Of a DNA stretch of 64,000 bases, positions 26,541 to 35,034 are shown one piece after another (the stretch's first letter is position 1; the number at the start of each line of letters is the position of its first letter). A program made the translations under genes and the position numbers. Location: the NCBI RefSeq assembly GCF_005405085.1, contig NZ_BJDJ01000009.1, positions 1-64,000 on the forward strand. The letters are read 5' to 3'. Below the pieces are notes generated by a model. That model did not search any database and was not told the origin of the DNA. It saw only the letters and a list, made by a program, of their open reading frames with translations. This stretch comes from Lactiplantibacillus daowaiensis. Its GTDB lineage: Bacteria > Bacillota > Bacilli > Lactobacillales > Lactobacillaceae.

Positions 26541-27542
26541 ATGAAAAAAGTAGTTGTTACCGGGGGTTCCGGTTTTGTTGCGAGTTGGGTCATTGCCGCA
26601 TTTTTAAATCAAGATTATGCCGTCACCACGAGTTTGCGGTCACTAGATAAGGCGGCTGCAATCAAAGCCGGCTTGAGTCGCTATGTCGATGCGACGCGGT
26701 TAGCACACCTAAGTTTCTTTGTGGCTGATTTAACGCAGGCGGATGGTTGGCAAGCTGGGATGCGTGGCGCTGATGGCGTCATTCATGTGGCGTCGCCATT
26801 AGGACATGGGACTGAATCAACGGCCGAATTGGTACGCGTGGCGACTAGTGGTGTGCGAGAAGTCTTTGAAGCGGCCGCGGCCGTTGGCATTAAACGGATC
26901 GTGATGACAAGTTCCCAAGCTGCTTCAACGCCGCGCAGTACGTCAGCTAAAACCCTAGATGAAAGTTTCTGGACTGATCCGGACAATCCAGAATTAGATG
27001 CTTATCGGATTTCAAAAGTTCGGGCTGAACAGACGGCGTGGCAACTTGCGGCCGACTTAAACCTCGACTTAACGACGATTTTACCGGGTGCCATCTTTGG
27101 ACCGGTAATGACGCGTAATTTAAGCTCGAATGGCATCTTATTACAATTGTTGAAGGGCCAACCAGCATTGCCGAAAGTGCCGTTAGAAATTAGTGATGTC
27201 CGTGACCTAGCGACCTTACATCGCCTCGCTTTTGAACAAGACCAAGCGATTGGCAAACGCTATTTGGCGGCATCGCAAACGCTAACGATGTTAGCTGTCG
27301 GCCGATTATATCAACAAAACTTCCCACAATTAAACTTACATGTGCGGGCGTTACCGAACTGGGCCACCCGGCTACTAGCGAAGCCAATGCCAAGCTTGCG
27401 GTCGCTAGTCCCAATGCTAAATCGGCAATATCACCATACGACGGCCGCAGCTGAACATGATTTAGGGTGGCAACAGACAGCGCCAGATGCGACCGTTTTA
27501 GCGGCGGCCCAACGTTTAATTAATTTAGGCTTAGTTGATTAA
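26541..27542 (+). CDS. NAD(P)-dependent epimerase/aldehyde reductase (extended SDR)
   Basis: The ATG at 26541 lies eight bases after GAGG, giving 333 residues. A Rossmann motif VTGGSGFVASWV (about 5-16) and a Tyr-x-x-x-Lys site in YRISKVRAE place it among dihydroflavonol reductase-like SDRs, which reduce aldehydes or ketones with NADPH. DVRDLATLH is also typical. The divergent TetR regulator probably controls it. It resembles the reductase at 50486 in plan. Confidence 0.9.
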   Translation: MKKVVVTGGSGFVASWVIAAFLNQDYAVTTSLRSLDKAAAIKAGLSRYVDATRLAHLSFFVADLTQADGWQAGMRGADGVIHVASPLGHGTESTAELVRVATSGVREVFEAAAAVGIKRIVMTSSQAASTPRSTSAKTLDESFWTDPDNPELDAYRISKVRAEQTAWQLAADLNLDLTTILPGAIFGPVMTRNLSSNGILLQLLKGQPALPKVPLEISDVRDLATLHRLAFEQDQAIGKRYLAASQTLTMLAVGRLYQQNFPQLNLHVRALPNWATRLLAKPMPSLRSLVPMLNRQYHHTTAAAEHDLGWQQTAPDATVLAAAQRLINLGLVD

Positions 27543-27658
27543 AAGCCGGCTCGCTTTACGGAATTGTTAGTGCAGTGGATGGAGAAGGTTGGTTGTATCT
27601 TCGCCGGTTTCTCGGTAAAATGGAAACACTGAATTAACAAGAAGGAGTGGCTACGGCG

Positions 27659-29449
27659 ATGGATTTAGCGGCGGCGCAACAAGTATTAAAAACGACTTTT
27701 GGGTACGATGAATTTCGACCTGGCCAAAAAGCAGTCATTGAACAAGTCTTGGCTGGTCAAAACACGCTGGCCGTGATGCCAACGGGTGGGGGGAAATCAC
27801 TTTGCTATCAAATTCCAGCGCTATTATTTGATGGTATTACCGTGGTGGTCTCACCATTGATTTCACTAATGAAAGACCAAGTCGATGCGTTAAATGATAA
27901 CGGGATTGCGGCGACTTTTATTAATAGTTCCCTTGATTACGCCACGATTCAAAGCCGACTACAAGAATTGCGGGCGGGAGATTATACGTTATTGTATATT
28001 GCCCCAGAACGCTTGGATTCGCAGCAGTTTATTCAAGCATTGGGCCAATTACCGATTAAATTATTGGCAATTGATGAGGCACATTGTATTTCGCAATGGG
28101 GCCATGACTTTCGGCCGAGCTATTTGGCATTAAGTACCGCGATTGAACAATTACCGACGCAGCCACAGGTCTTGGCTTTAACGGCGACGGCAACGGAGCA
28201 AGTTGCGCAAGATATTTGTCAGCGGTTAGCAATTGCGCCAGATCACGAAGTCAACACGGGCTTTGCTCGGGATAATTTAGACTTGTCAGTGGTTAAAGAT
28301 CAAGATACCGACCGCTATATTTTGGATTATTTAAAAGCCAATCAAGGTGAAGCTGGCATTATTTACGCCAGCACACGTAAAGAAGTTGCGCGGATCGCGA
28401 CTTTGCTCCAGCAGCATCACGTGAAGGCGGCGATGTATCATGCTGGGTTAGAAGATAATATTCGGCGGCAAAATCAAGAGGATTTCCTCTATGATCGGGT
28501 GCAAGTGATGGTCGCAACCAATGCCTTTGGGATGGGCATCGATAAAAGTAACGTGCGGTTCGTCATTCATGCCCAAGTCCCAGGAACCCTGGAAGCTTAC
28601 TATCAAGAAGCGGGGCGGGCCGGCCGTGATGGCTTGCCGAGTGAGGCCGTCTTGATCTATCGGCCCCAAGATGCCCAAATCCAGCATTTCTTTATTGATC
28701 AATCCGAGATGGATGATGAGCATAAACATCGCTCGTATCAAAAACTTCAAGTCATGAGTCAATATGCGAATACCCAAGGGTGTTTACAACAATTTATTTT
28801 GAAGTATTTCGGTGAAACATCCGAATCTTGTGGCCGTTGTAGTAATTGTCGTGACGACCGCGAAGCCCAAGATATTACCACCAACGCGCAAAAAGTTTTA
28901 TCTTGTGTCGTTCGCTTACATGCGCGTTTTGGTAAAGGCGTTGTGGCGCAAGTCTTGACAGGTGCTAATAATCAACGGATCCGGGACTTAGATTTAAAAG
29001 GCCTATCGACATACGGAATTATGGCCGATCAGCGGCAAAAGACGGTCACTGAATTAGTGGACTTTTTGACGGCGGCCGGCTATTTACAAAGTGTCGGCGG
29101 CCAATACCCGACTTTGACCGTGACAAAAACTGGTGTCGCCGTCTTAAAAGGTGAAAGCCAAGTGTATCGTAAAACGGCGCAGACTGTTAAACAGGCTGCG
29201 CCGGTGAATGATGCGTTATTTGAACAATTACGGACATTACGGCGGCAATTGGCTGAAGACCAACAAGTCCCACCGTTTGTGATCTTTTCCGATAAAACGT
29301 TACATTCAATGTGTGACATCTTACCTGAAAACGATGCCGCGTTCTTAAATGTTCGTGGTGTTGGGGCTAATAAGCTAGAAAAATATGGTGAAACGTTTAT
29401 GCAAACGATTCGCGCTTATGTCCATCAACCCGTGGCTAGTCAAGACTAG
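27659..29449 (+). CDS. recQ: ATP-dependent DNA helicase RecQ
   Basis: I choose the ATG at 27659 (MDLAAAQQVL), 11 bases after AAGGAG; a GTG at 27647 touches that site. This gives 596 residues. Motifs are MPTGGGKS (Walker A), AIDEAHCISQWGHDFR, the helicase C-terminal QEAGRAGRDG, the RecQ zinc site (CLQQFIL...CGRCSNC), a winged-helix region and an HRDC domain at the end (LRTLRRQLAEDQQVPPF). It unwinds DNA in recombination and fork repair. Its stop overlaps the stop of the convergent hydrolase gene by four bases. Confidence 0.96.
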   Translation: MDLAAAQQVLKTTFGYDEFRPGQKAVIEQVLAGQNTLAVMPTGGGKSLCYQIPALLFDGITVVVSPLISLMKDQVDALNDNGIAATFINSSLDYATIQSRLQELRAGDYTLLYIAPERLDSQQFIQALGQLPIKLLAIDEAHCISQWGHDFRPSYLALSTAIEQLPTQPQVLALTATATEQVAQDICQRLAIAPDHEVNTGFARDNLDLSVVKDQDTDRYILDYLKANQGEAGIIYASTRKEVARIATLLQQHHVKAAMYHAGLEDNIRRQNQEDFLYDRVQVMVATNAFGMGIDKSNVRFVIHAQVPGTLEAYYQEAGRAGRDGLPSEAVLIYRPQDAQIQHFFIDQSEMDDEHKHRSYQKLQVMSQYANTQGCLQQFILKYFGETSESCGRCSNCRDDREAQDITTNAQKVLSCVVRLHARFGKGVVAQVLTGANNQRIRDLDLKGLSTYGIMADQRQKTVTELVDFLTAAGYLQSVGGQYPTLTVTKTGVAVLKGESQVYRKTAQTVKQAAPVNDALFEQLRTLRRQLAEDQQVPPFVIFSDKTLHSMCDILPENDAAFLNVRGVGANKLEKYGETFMQTIRAYVHQPVASQD

Positions 29450-30588
29450 TCGGCTTGATTTAACAATTGATACAGGTGATCGTTGACTTGGCCAAAGGAG
29501 CGGATATTATTTTGCACATTGGACATTAAAACAATGTACGTTTTGCCAGTATGGGTAAAACTATTGGAGACGTTCCAACCACTGACGATGCCGTGACTAT
29601 TATAGGCCCCCGGATCGACGTAAAAGCCCATGCCATAGCCGGACGTGCTACCAGCTGTCAACATTTGTTTGCGGGCCTTAGCGTTGATCAGGTCACCGCG
29701 CATTAAAGCTGCGTCGAAACGGTACATGTCAGTTACCGACATCGCTAAGTTACCAACGCCATAAAGTTGGGATAAATCGGGCAGTGCTGGTGTGACGTAC
29801 TTGCCGTTGGTCACTCGATAGCCGGTTGAGCGTTGCTTAGACTTAGCAAAAGCTTGATAGGTGAGGACGTCGTTCATCTGAGCAGGTTTAAAAATGTGGG
29901 TCTGAAAGTAAGTCATTAGCGGCTGACCACTGAGTTTTTCAACTAAGTAAGCCAAGACTGTATAATTACTATCTAAATAATGCCAGCTTCCAGGCTGACT
30001 TGTGATCCCTTGTTTTTCAATATCTTTTACGAGTTCAGCCGGCGTCACTTTGGCATCTGCTTCCTGATGACCAGCTAGACCGGAAGTATGGGTAAGTAAG
30101 TGCTTTAGGGTAATCGCCTGCCCGTTAGGAAATTTCGGAAAATACCGTTTGACTGGGTCTTTGACCGATAATTTACCAGCTGATTGAAGTTGCAAGATAG
30201 CGGTGGCAATTAGCGCTTTTTCTGTCGAACCGATGTAGTAAGGCGTATTGAGTTGATTTTTCAAGTCAGCTTTGCGATTGCGCAAGCCATAGGCCTTGCG
30301 CAACACCACTTGGTTTTCCCGGACGATCAGAGCGGTGCCGGTAAAGTGTAATTTGGTTAAATAGTGGTCGATGGCTTGATTCTTCACCACGATCGTTAAT
30401 GGCTTAGGCTTGGCTGGTTTTGCCTTGGCATGGGCTGTCTTAGTGACGGTGATGGTTGATTTTGACTTAGTCGCAGGTTTGGCAGCGGGCCAAAGGGCTT
30501 TGCCAAGTAGCGTCAGCGCCCCCACACTAACTAAAATAATTAAAAATAAGCGCAAATGATAATAGCGTTTTGTCCGACGATAATGCAT
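29446..30588 (-). CDS. Membrane-anchored serine hydrolase (beta-lactamase/PBP-like)
   Basis: The protein has 380 residues. An N-terminal hydrophobic segment (about 11-30) anchors it, followed by a Lys/Thr-rich stalk and a class C beta-lactamase-like domain. STEK at 121-124 is the SxxK site, YLDSNYTVL gives the YxN-type element, and FTHTGKTY is the KTG-like HTG motif. Such enzymes are carboxypeptidase- or esterase-like in lactobacilli. GGGGGAA precedes the ATG. It is convergent with recQ, overlapping by four bases. Confidence 0.88.
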   Translation of the reverse strand: MHYRRTKRYYHLRLFLIILVSVGALTLLGKALWPAAKPATKSKSTITVTKTAHAKAKPAKPKPLTIVVKNQAIDHYLTKLHFTGTALIVRENQVVLRKAYGLRNRKADLKNQLNTPYYIGSTEKALIATAILQLQSAGKLSVKDPVKRYFPKFPNGQAITLKHLLTHTSGLAGHQEADAKVTPAELVKDIEKQGITSQPGSWHYLDSNYTVLAYLVEKLSGQPLMTYFQTHIFKPAQMNDVLTYQAFAKSKQRSTGYRVTNGKYVTPALPDLSQLYGVGNLAMSVTDMYRFDAALMRGDLINAKARKQMLTAGSTSGYGMGFYVDPGAYNSHGIVSGWNVSNSFTHTGKTYIVLMSNVQNNIRSFGQVNDHLYQLLNQAD

Positions 30589-30691
30589 GTTAATTCCCCC
30601 AAAATTAATCTCATCATAATTAGCACTACTATACCATATCTGTACAAAAAATTATATTAAATTTTTAGCGCATTTAAAGGAAGTGTCACAA

Positions 30692-31573
30692 ATGGAATTC
30701 GAATGGCAACATCACGGTGACGCCGTGTCGATGAAACACTTTTTAACGACGCACGGGATTAGCATGCGCTTGATCAAAGCGGTCAAGCATGGCGATGGCC
30801 AATTTATTGTGAATCAACAAGTTCAAACGGGGGTCATCACGGTGCAAGCTGGCGACGTCGCGGGTATTCGGTTACCGGATGAAGCCGCAGATCCGAGCGT
30901 GACGATTAGCGAACAGCCAATTACGGTGATCTATGAAGACGCGAATTGGTTAGTCGTCAATAAGCCAGCGGGATTGACCAGTGTCCCGGGACCAAGTAAT
31001 CGAACCGATACGTTGGTCAATCGTGTGAAAGGCTATTTGGTCGCCCATCAAGCGCCAAATCAAAAGCCCCATCTGATCACGCGACTGGATCGTGATACAA
31101 GTGGCTTAGTCCTAGTTGCCAAGCATCGTGTCGCCCAAAGTATGACGACCTGGGCCCCGATGGCGGCAACAATTAAAAAAACGTATCTTGCTTGGGTCAC
31201 CGGGCAATTGACGCCGGCCAGTGGTACCATTGACGCGCCGATTGGCCAAGTTGACGCCCAGCCACGACGGGTCGTGACTGACAGTGGTCAAAAGGCGGTG
31301 ACTAAGTATTGGGTCCAAACGACTTATCCAACCGCGACGCAGGTGAAACTACAACTAGTCACTGGCCGCACGCATCAAATTCGCGTTCATTTGACGCATT
31401 TAGGACATCCTTTATTAGGCGATGCGCTTTATGGTGGGCCAATGGCGTTGATTAAACGTCAGGCGTTACATGCGGCAACTTTACAACTAACGGATCCGTT
31501 TACGGGACACGACTTTAGTTGGCAAGCGCCATTGCCGGCCGATTTAACACAGTTAGTAAACCAACTCAAATAA
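30692..31573 (+). CDS. RluD-family pseudouridine synthase
   Basis: The ATG at 30692, ten bases after AAAGGA, gives 293 residues. The catalytic block HLITRLDRDTSGLVLVAK (aspartate in RLDRDTSG) and the RTHQIRVH motif identify an RluA/RluD-type enzyme that isomerises uridine in rRNA or tRNA. An N-terminal S4-like stretch (about 15-60) is degenerate. The exact RNA target is unknown. Confidence 0.93.
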   Translation: MEFEWQHHGDAVSMKHFLTTHGISMRLIKAVKHGDGQFIVNQQVQTGVITVQAGDVAGIRLPDEAADPSVTISEQPITVIYEDANWLVVNKPAGLTSVPGPSNRTDTLVNRVKGYLVAHQAPNQKPHLITRLDRDTSGLVLVAKHRVAQSMTTWAPMAATIKKTYLAWVTGQLTPASGTIDAPIGQVDAQPRRVVTDSGQKAVTKYWVQTTYPTATQVKLQLVTGRTHQIRVHLTHLGHPLLGDALYGGPMALIKRQALHAATLQLTDPFTGHDFSWQAPLPADLTQLVNQLK

Positions 31574-31583
31574 GGCATGCAAT

Positions 31584-31630
31584 CACAAAACGGCGACTAT
31601 CCTAAAGCTAGGGTAGTCGCCGTTTTTGTG
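31584..31630. terminator. Bidirectional terminator
   Basis: CACAAAACGGCGACTA pairs with TAGTCGCCGTTTTTGTG around a CCTA-TAGG inner stem, between convergent genes. Confidence 0.85.
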
Positions 31631-31642
31631 GACTTTTACGAG

Positions 31643-31972
31643 TTATGATTTTGGCGTGGTTGCGTCAAAATCAGTTGCTAAAGTGGTAAAAGTTGTTTGT
31701 AATAATTTTAAAGGTTCCGTTAAGGTGAGATAATAAATATGTTCAACCCCATTACTGCGCATCGCAATGACCCCAGCTTCACGCATTAAGCGTAAATGAT
31801 GGGACACTGCGGGTCGGGAAATATTGACTAACGCGGTAATGTCGGTCACATTTAAACCATCGCCACTATTCCCCAACGCGATGATAATTTGCCGCCGGAT
31901 TTTTTCGGCGAAAATCCCAATTAGCTGGGCACTTTCCGCTAATGCTGCTTCCGATTTTTGATAGTTAGCCAT
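31643..31972 (-). CDS. ArsR-family winged-helix regulator
   Basis: The protein has 109 residues. The HTH VTDITALVNISRPAVSHHLRLM is at about 40-61, and the wing ends in HIYYLTL. It has no metal-binding cysteines of the ArsR/SmtB type, so it probably senses a small molecule or redox state. It is divergent from the FMN reductase-like gene at 32386, across a 413-base gap, and may regulate it. Confidence 0.9.
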   Translation of the reverse strand: MANYQKSEAALAESAQLIGIFAEKIRRQIIIALGNSGDGLNVTDITALVNISRPAVSHHLRLMREAGVIAMRSNGVEHIYYLTLTEPLKLLQTTFTTLATDFDATTPKS

Positions 31973-32385
31973 AACTGACCTAGTCCTTTCAAATTCGATT
32001 TAACGCGCCGGTCGCCATTTCCCCCATTACGTGGTGCGAAGCCTAGGCCGCAAGTACGCCGAAACGTTGGCCGGTGAATTAAGCAGACAACTACGCCGCT
32101 TAGGGCGTTTGTGATGCTATTAAGTAGTGCACAATTTATCCTAACGAACTGGTGCGTGCGGTTGGTGCCAGGACGTTAAAATCTTAAGTCCGCAAGTTGT
32201 CCAGCGGGCTGGCAAAACGGTAAAGGAATACCAATGCTTACGTTTTATTAAAACAACTCCTTAATCGATTGTCAATTGTTTTTATTTGAATCGTTTATAA
32301 TTAGCGTATTGAACGATTGCGGTTCGTTTGGTAACTTTGACGAACATTTTCGTTTGACGGGTCTTATTTTGGAGGTGAAGTTTAC
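31973..32385. other. 413-base intergenic region between divergent genes
   Basis: I find no supported gene. Similar short motifs occur near each gene: CAAATTCGATTTA (31989-32001) by the ArsR gene and TTTGAATCGTTTA (32286-32298) by the reductase gene, which could be regulator sites. A small hairpin pairs ACGCC and GGCGT around 32091-32107. Confidence 0.4.
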
Positions 32386-33150
32386 ATGCGAGTTTTAGGA
32401 GTCTTGGGGTCACAACGGCCAGATGGTGTCACGGCCCAGACCTTGCAGGCGGTATTGAAAGGCGCAGCAACGACAGCAGAAGTTGCCACGATTAATTTAA
32501 ATGATTATGACCTTTTACCAGATAAACCTAACCAGCCTAACCCAGAACTAGACAAACTTGAAAAAGAACTTTTAGCGGCAGATGTTTGGGTCCTCGCCGC
32601 ACCCACTTATTTGGGGAGTTTGTCTGGGGTGATGAAGCAGTTCTTTGACTGTTTTCGAAATCGCATCGCGCGTTTTAATCAGGTTGGTGAAGCGGTGCCG
32701 GACCGGTTTAAAAATAAGCACTATGTCACGATCACGAATTGTTATGCTGGCGGTGTCGAAAATTATGTAACGGGTGTCACCGATGCTGCTTTTAAGACGA
32801 TGGATAAGTTTTTAACGATGGGTGGTTTGATTAAGTTACGCGAAGTCGTGGTCACTAAGACCTTTGGGATGACGCAATTGTCACCGGCTAAACAAGCTGA
32901 ATGTGAACGGGTTGGCCAACGGGCGGCGCATAAAAAGGAGCGGGATGATAATACCATGAAACGTTATCTAGAATTATTTTTAATGATTGCCGTCATGGCA
33001 CTAGTTACAATGGGGATTGAAGCTGGCATCGGCCAGTGGGTGCCACTACATAACTTTTGGGCCTACTATGGGGTGTTTGTCATCATTTTTTACGTTTTAT
33101 TGGCCAGTATCTTACACTTTTTCACGGTGGTTAAGCATCGGCGGCGGTAA
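32386..33150 (+). CDS. NAD(P)H-dependent FMN reductase-like protein with membrane tail
   Basis: The protein has 254 residues. Residues 1-180 form a flavodoxin-like fold: VLGSQRPDGVTAQTL is the phosphate-binding loop, and WVLAAPTYLGSLSGVMKQFFDC is the flavin-binding region of NADPH-dependent FMN reductase-like enzymes. The C-terminal 60 residues hold two hydrophobic segments (about 192-212 and 222-246), so the enzyme is tethered to the membrane or the tail came from a fused small protein. GGAGGTG precedes the ATG. The ArsR gene lies divergently. Confidence 0.85.
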   Translation: MRVLGVLGSQRPDGVTAQTLQAVLKGAATTAEVATINLNDYDLLPDKPNQPNPELDKLEKELLAADVWVLAAPTYLGSLSGVMKQFFDCFRNRIARFNQVGEAVPDRFKNKHYVTITNCYAGGVENYVTGVTDAAFKTMDKFLTMGGLIKLREVVVTKTFGMTQLSPAKQAECERVGQRAAHKKERDDNTMKRYLELFLMIAVMALVTMGIEAGIGQWVPLHNFWAYYGVFVIIFYVLLASILHFFTVVKHRRR

Positions 33151-33175
33151 AGCGTGGTAGGATAGACTTGTACCG

Positions 33176-33247
33176 GCGCCCTTAGTGTAATGGATAGCAC
33201 GCGAGATTTCGGTCCTTGCGATCAGAGTTCGACTCTCTGGGGGCGCA
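33176..33247 (+). tRNA. tRNA-Arg (anticodon TCG)
   Basis: A 72-base cloverleaf folds: acceptor GCGCCCT with GGGGCGC, a short D arm, T arm CAGAG/CTCTG with loop TTCGACT, and discriminator A. The anticodon loop TTTCGGT places TCG at 34-36, reading CGA. The anticodon stem CGAGA/CCTTG has an A-C mismatch next to the loop. No CCA is encoded. Confidence 0.9.
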
Positions 33248-33260
33248 TAAATGAGGTGAT

Positions 33261-33297
33261 AGCGTTGTCTGAGTCATGACTTGGGCAGCGCTTTTTT
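33261..33297 (+). terminator. tRNA-Arg terminator
   Basis: AGCGTTGTC pairs with GGCAGCGCT (two G-U pairs), and six T follow. Confidence 0.75.
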
Positions 33298-33367
33298 AGG
33301 ACTAATCGATTGTGCAAAATCGATTAGCTGCGTAAAATAAGGCTAACGTTAATAGGGGGTGGTCAAG

Positions 33368-34189
33368 GTGACTCACGACCAATCATTAGCCTTACAAAAT
33401 GACCTGTATAACTTAATTTTAAATCCAGCAACGCGGGCGTGGGAACGCCAATTATTAGTAGCTGCTAAAGCGCGGTTAACCGATGATGCTAGTCTTAATC
33501 GCGAGTTAGATCGATTAGCGGCCGATTTACGTCCTTTAGCGCAACGTAATAGCTTGACGCCAGATGTGACCGATTTTTATGCCAAATTAACCGGGGAGAC
33601 TGTGTTAGATACTCGGGCGATGGTAGCCAAACATTGGGCGCCAGATCCACCGTATCAAGAACGGGCGATCTTTGCTGGCGGCTGCTTTTGGTGCTTAGTC
33701 GAACCCTTTGAGACTCGAGCGGGCGTTAATGCCGTGATTTCGGGCTATACGGGTGGCGCACTTGAACAACCGACTTATGAACAAGTCTTTAGTCAAACGA
33801 CCGGACATGTCGAAGCCGTTGAGATTTTATTTGATCGCCGTCAAATGACCTATGCGGACTTATTAGCCATCTATTGGCAATTGATCGATCCAACGGATGA
33901 CTTGGGCCAAATCGATGATCGTGGGACGCAGTATCGGCCGGTAATTTTTGTTAATTCTCCAGAACAGCGCCAATTGGCAAAAACGGCTAAACAGCAAGCA
34001 ATGGAACGCTATCAACGTCCGATTGTGGTGGGGATTGAAGCAGTGCAATCATTTTGGCCAGCGGAAAATTTTCATCAACAATTCTATCAGCGTCAACCGA
34101 AACGGTATCGGCGAATCAAGCATGCCCGGCAACAGTATTTATTTTTGCAACGACTAGGGGTGAAATGGCATCAAATATGGCATCACTAA
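33368..34189 (+). CDS. msrA: Peptide methionine sulfoxide reductase A with N-terminal extension
   Basis: The GTG at 33368 (eight bases after AGGGGG) gives 273 residues; a GTG at 33359 overlaps that site. The MsrA core starts near residue 95, with GGCFWC (Cys106 nucleophile), SGYTGG and GHVEAVEI. It reduces methionine S-sulfoxide in proteins, with recycling by a second cysteine or thioredoxin; no C-terminal resolving cysteine is present. The first 90 residues are a helical extension not found in short MsrA proteins. Confidence 0.93.
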   Translation: MTHDQSLALQNDLYNLILNPATRAWERQLLVAAKARLTDDASLNRELDRLAADLRPLAQRNSLTPDVTDFYAKLTGETVLDTRAMVAKHWAPDPPYQERAIFAGGCFWCLVEPFETRAGVNAVISGYTGGALEQPTYEQVFSQTTGHVEAVEILFDRRQMTYADLLAIYWQLIDPTDDLGQIDDRGTQYRPVIFVNSPEQRQLAKTAKQQAMERYQRPIVVGIEAVQSFWPAENFHQQFYQRQPKRYRRIKHARQQYLFLQRLGVKWHQIWHH

Positions 34190-34244
34190 AAAAACTGTCG
34201 CAACCAAACAAGCACTTGGACTTGATTGGTTGCGACAGCTTTTT
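34190..34244. terminator. Bidirectional terminator
   Basis: CTGTCGCAACCAA pairs with TTGGTTGCGACAG around a 16-base loop, with A and T runs outside, between convergent msrA and the EAL gene. Confidence 0.85.
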
Positions 34245-34251
34245 GGCGCGT

Positions 34252-34944
34252 TTAAGCAAATTTTAAATCGCCGGGCAGTTTTAATAATTGGGGTTTACTG
34301 AAATAGTAACCTTGTTTATATTTAATGCCGAGTTTTTGACTGAGGGCATTATCTGCGGCGTCTTCGACCCCTTCGAGCACGAGTCGCAGGCCATATTCAA
34401 CACTCATGGCACGCCAGAAATGCACACGCTGTTGCATTTTAGGATCGTGGAAAGAAAGTTTGTAGTTTTGTAGAGCAAATTTCATTTCAGAGACTAAGGG
34501 GAGTAACGTTTGCACATCACTAAAATAGTTATCCCCAGTGCCAACGTCATCTAAGGATAATTGTAAGCCTTGGTCAATAAAAGACTGTAAAACCGGCATT
34601 AACGCTGAAAGCGGATAGTTTTCAGGACCATCTTCTTCCGTTAATTCGACCACGAGTTTCGTTGGATACAGTTGTTGTTGGCTTTTAATGATGGCTTGCG
34701 CGATTGACGTGGTCATTAATTGTTCACGACTCACATTGATTGAACAATATAAAACCTTAAGCGACAAAACTTTAGTTGTTGCAATCAATAAGTCCGCAAT
34801 CGTTTGCGAATCAATGGCTGCAAAGTCATCGGGTAAGCGCCAACCGGCGGGGGTGAGTTGTTTCATTAACAATTCGTAGCCGACGATGGTCTTAGTTGCA
34901 GTGTTAACTTGTGGTTGAACAAAATAGCGATAAGTTGGTTTCAA
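34252..34944 (-). CDS. EAL-domain protein (c-di-GMP phosphodiesterase-like)
   Basis: The TTG at 34944 follows GGAGGG, giving 230 residues. It is a lone EAL domain: YELLMK (EAL-type E24-L-L), SINVS, VVELTEE, LSLDDVGTGDNYF (the DDFGxG loop), a Lys in EMKFAL, LEGVED and KQGYYFSKP are all in order. The catalytic Glu, Asn, Asp and Lys positions look retained. It could cleave c-di-GMP, although few lactobacilli have diguanylate cyclases, so it may serve as a sensor. No GGDEF partner is in the window. Confidence 0.9.
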   Translation of the reverse strand: MKPTYRYFVQPQVNTATKTIVGYELLMKQLTPAGWRLPDDFAAIDSQTIADLLIATTKVLSLKVLYCSINVSREQLMTTSIAQAIIKSQQQLYPTKLVVELTEEDGPENYPLSALMPVLQSFIDQGLQLSLDDVGTGDNYFSDVQTLLPLVSEMKFALQNYKLSFHDPKMQQRVHFWRAMSVEYGLRLVLEGVEDAADNALSQKLGIKYKQGYYFSKPQLLKLPGDLKFA

Positions 34945-35034
34945 AAAAGACCCTCCGTAATGCGTGGTTTACATTAATTAAAAGAACAGTATACTATAAT
35001 AAGATAATAATCGATAGAAAGAAAGGATAAATTT

